NCBI RefSeq assembly: GCF_000204055.1
Contig: NW_006768795.1
Coordinates: 662,105 to 726,104, forward strand
Origin: Melampsora larici-populina 98AG31
Lineage: Eukaryota > Basidiomycota > Pucciniomycetes > Pucciniales > Melampsoraceae
Reading direction: 5' to 3'
Length of the DNA stretch: 64,000 nt
Both the position numbers and the translations under genes were made by a program. Under the pieces are notes generated by a model. It did no database searches. It was not told the DNA's origin and saw only the letters and a list, made by a program, of their open reading frames with translations. Shown here piece by piece: positions 61,567 to 64,000 of the stretch (the stretch's first letter is position 1; each line of letters starts with the position of its first letter).

Positions 61567-62330
61567 ATGTTTTCCAAGCTTTTACAAGTCTCCATCTTTG
61601 CGATCATGATCAGCTCCAGTTTGTGTTTCTCGATCGAAAGTTGCAACGTTGGATACAAGTCTGGTACCGATACCAAGCATGGTTGAGTGACTGTTCCGAG
61701 CTCTCGTTGTTTCCTGATGGATAAATCATTAGTGTGATAGATTTTGAACTTATTGAGATCTTCTTTGTCCGTCTGTTGTTTGTCATTTCTAGTTTGTCAA
61801 GCTTCGCACGGCCAAGGCGCCAAGGCGATCTACTACAATTGCCCTATGAGCGGTTGTAACATCCAGGATCATGGTGAAAGTAAGTTATAGAAGGAAAGCT
61901 AGCTCAGGTCAACCAGAACAGAACTGATGATATTCTGTTTTCTTCATAGTATCGCGCTGTACGCCAGACCCCGGCCAGAATGCGCCAGCTATTTCTCCCA
62001 GCCGTGTATTGAAGTGTGAAGAATTCTACAGCACGACGCCCGATGGCCAGATACGTACGTTCAAGCACATAATCATCTTCTCTTCCCCCAAAGCTGGATG
62101 TAGACGTGCGCCTAGATCATGACACTGATCACGAAGTCTTACCTTGATGGTTGTCCAGATTGTCGATCTCAACACCCGTATCACTTTATCGTCAAGTGTC
62201 AAAAATGGAAACCTATCGGTAAGCTTGCGCGAATATCAGTTGTAAACCTCACTCCACCCTAATCTGATTTAACTAACCTAATGTTTCTTTTTGCAATGAT
62301 GTAGTCTGTGATAACTGTCAATCAACGTAG
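61567..62330 (+). CDS. small secreted cysteine-rich protein, copy 2 (candidate effector)
   Basis: Five exons, 61567-61681, 61793-61879, 61950-62054, 62159-62218 and 62305-62330, phase-1 introns throughout, give 130 residues. The signal peptide is MFSKLLQVSIFAIMISSSLC. The mature part keeps the ten cysteines of copy 1 (CPMSGC, KCEEFYSTTPDGQI, CRSQHPYHFIVKC, VCDNC). It differs most in exon 2, which is seven residues longer (SHGQGAKAIYYN). Same orientation as copy 1, 8.4 kb away. Both copies look intact, arguing that each is used. Function inferred only from secretion and cysteine content. Confidence 0.83.
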
Positions 62331-64000
62331 AGAAGCTTGAAAAGTCCCTTGAAAGAAATGATTTGCTCATCCTATCAATTTTCAAAAGGAATCCCTGCAG
62401 TTATTCGATTTGATCCTAAACCTGATTGTGCGACCATAAGCAGTAACCCCTCAAAATCCGCGTGTGAGGACTATATCTCTCTCCAATCTTTCATGCCAGA
62501 TAAATATGTCTGCGCAGAAGTCTGGCTGTAAATATCATTTGTTAAAAAAATATGCATTGTATACTATCACACCTGTCACCTCATTGCTTAGTGTTGAGAC
62601 ATCGCAAGAGCCACCTTGGAGCTAGATTTGACAATGGGTATTTCTTCCTCTGCCAGAGATTACATTGTCTGAAAACCAAGGCAGACATTACCTGAAACAG
62701 ATTTTCAATAGATCATGAGTATCATTTTTCAAGATTTTATATATTTGTTACTAGGAGAAGTGGATATTATGAATTTCTGGATCATTATAACGTTACACAG
62801 GAACATGTTGAGGTTTTATTATTAGAAAATTTTTTCGTGATCAGATGTTCAATCAAAGATTCCTTCACAAAAGAATTCCAACAGAAAAATTCAAAGTGCT
62901 CATTTTTTGGCACATTGTGGTCTTTCCAAGTCAATACAAAACCTGACATAGAATAGCCCTCAGGCTCCAATCAATCCCAGTACTACATTTGCTTACTTTC
63001 TTGATCATCTTAACATTTCAAATGAAACACACACCATATGTATAAATTTTGATAATGGCACTGAAGGCTGTTTAACATCCATATTTCCAATCAAGGAGTC
63101 TTTCACAAAATGATAAAAAGACTATACTCTTCAAAGAGCTCTTGATTGAGCACACCAAGGTCTTTTGGAGTTGATACAAGATCTAACATGTAATAGCCAT
63201 CAAGATCCAATGGATCTTAGAACTATACAATTCCCTTACTTTTGTTCCAAGACTGCAAACACACACACATATATATATATATATAGCTTTTTATACTGCT
63301 TATAATTTTTTTTTTCATTGCTAGATATTCCAATGAGTCTTGCACACATGAATATGAAAATTCTCCATCCAAAGAGCTCATTTTTGTATTCAAACAACAT
63401 GAATTTATTCCACAACAGTCTTAAATAAGTGACTTAACATTATTTGAATCTCATCTAACAGCTTTAAACAAGTTCAACTAAATCTTATGATCTAATGAAT
63501 CTCTAACCCCAACCGGAACCAAAACTTACAAACTCCGCAATTTTTCACAACTTGATCTTTTGGTTTTGATCACTCTAACTCCAAAGACAACAAATCAAGT
63601 ATGTTTGTACACACACACCATATAAACTTACAATTACGATTTATTTTCTATAGATCTATAAAATAATAAGAAACATCTACCCATACTCCTCCCCCTGCCA
63701 CAAACACAAACACACACACACACACTTATACCAAAAACATAACAACTAACAAAACAAAAGAATTAAGAAAAATAGAAAGAGAAGACCGACTTCAAGAATT
63801 TTATAAAAATAGGTTTCTCTAGTACTAAATTGTTCAAGCAAATTCACCGAACCAAAAAAGAAAAACTAAACCTTCTTCAAAGTGTTTCCAATTCCAACTA
63901 AAAGTCTTCTTTTGGTTTCAAGACCCAGACCTTTTCAAACATCTCGAACTCACACTTCCATCCCTCTGACTAAGTTCAATTAACCCATCCAACATACGTG
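62331..64000. other. intergenic, AT-rich right end
   Basis: Starts with about 190 bases conserved with the region after copy 1. It then continues as AT-rich sequence with CA/TA microsatellites at 63260-63286 and 63706-63725. No gene supported up to the window edge. Confidence 0.5.

Noticed and set aside
1..64000. tRNA genes
   Set aside because: I looked by eye for B-box strings such as GGTTCGAATCC with a matching fold and found none; a covariance-model scan could not be run here.

Overview
The window reads as nuclear DNA of a basidiomycete, most probably a rust fungus (Pucciniales, perhaps Melampsora-like). The genes are split by many short GT-AG introns, mostly 50-110 bases. They encode eukaryotic housekeeping proteins, small secreted cysteine-rich proteins and an F-box/leucine-rich protein, and lie among AT-rich intergenic stretches full of DNA-transposon debris. 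The order Pucciniales is an inference from gene content; the genus is a guess. Exon coordinates were worked out by hand from splice signals and reading phase.

Left part (1-24 kb): a Gag-like RGG-rich protein runs off the left edge. An F-box/LRR gene and a 1.07-kb Harbinger-like MITE follow. Next comes a compact housekeeping block: SART1/Snu66 (splicing) head to head with RPP1 (RNase P/MRP), then AATF/Bfr2 (ribosome biogenesis) head to head with 5-aminolevulinate synthase (haem synthesis). After a degenerate repeat-rich gap, a small mitochondrial protein is head to head with a four-span membrane protein.

Middle (24-43 kb): a 20-exon SNF2 ATPase with an inserted RING finger, then a long transposon graveyard. 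This holds two members of a GGGTATAC-ended MITE family, a broken Tc1/mariner transposase and a long inverted repeat around another MITE. It is followed by a 12-exon multi-span membrane protein.

Right part (44-64 kb): a 5.8-kb hAT element with a broken transposase carries an inverted 746-base relative nested inside it. Both elements have perfect 8-base target duplications. Then come a G-patch protein, an 801-base Mutator-like MITE with a perfect 9-base target duplication, and two diverged copies of a five-exon secreted ten-cysteine protein gene. Those copies flank a decayed gypsy element and a secreted Pro/Gly-repeat protein gene.

No tRNA, rRNA or CRISPR array was recognised. The most notable signals are the nested hAT pair, the Mutator-like MITE and the duplicated secreted-protein locus, whose products are candidate effectors.
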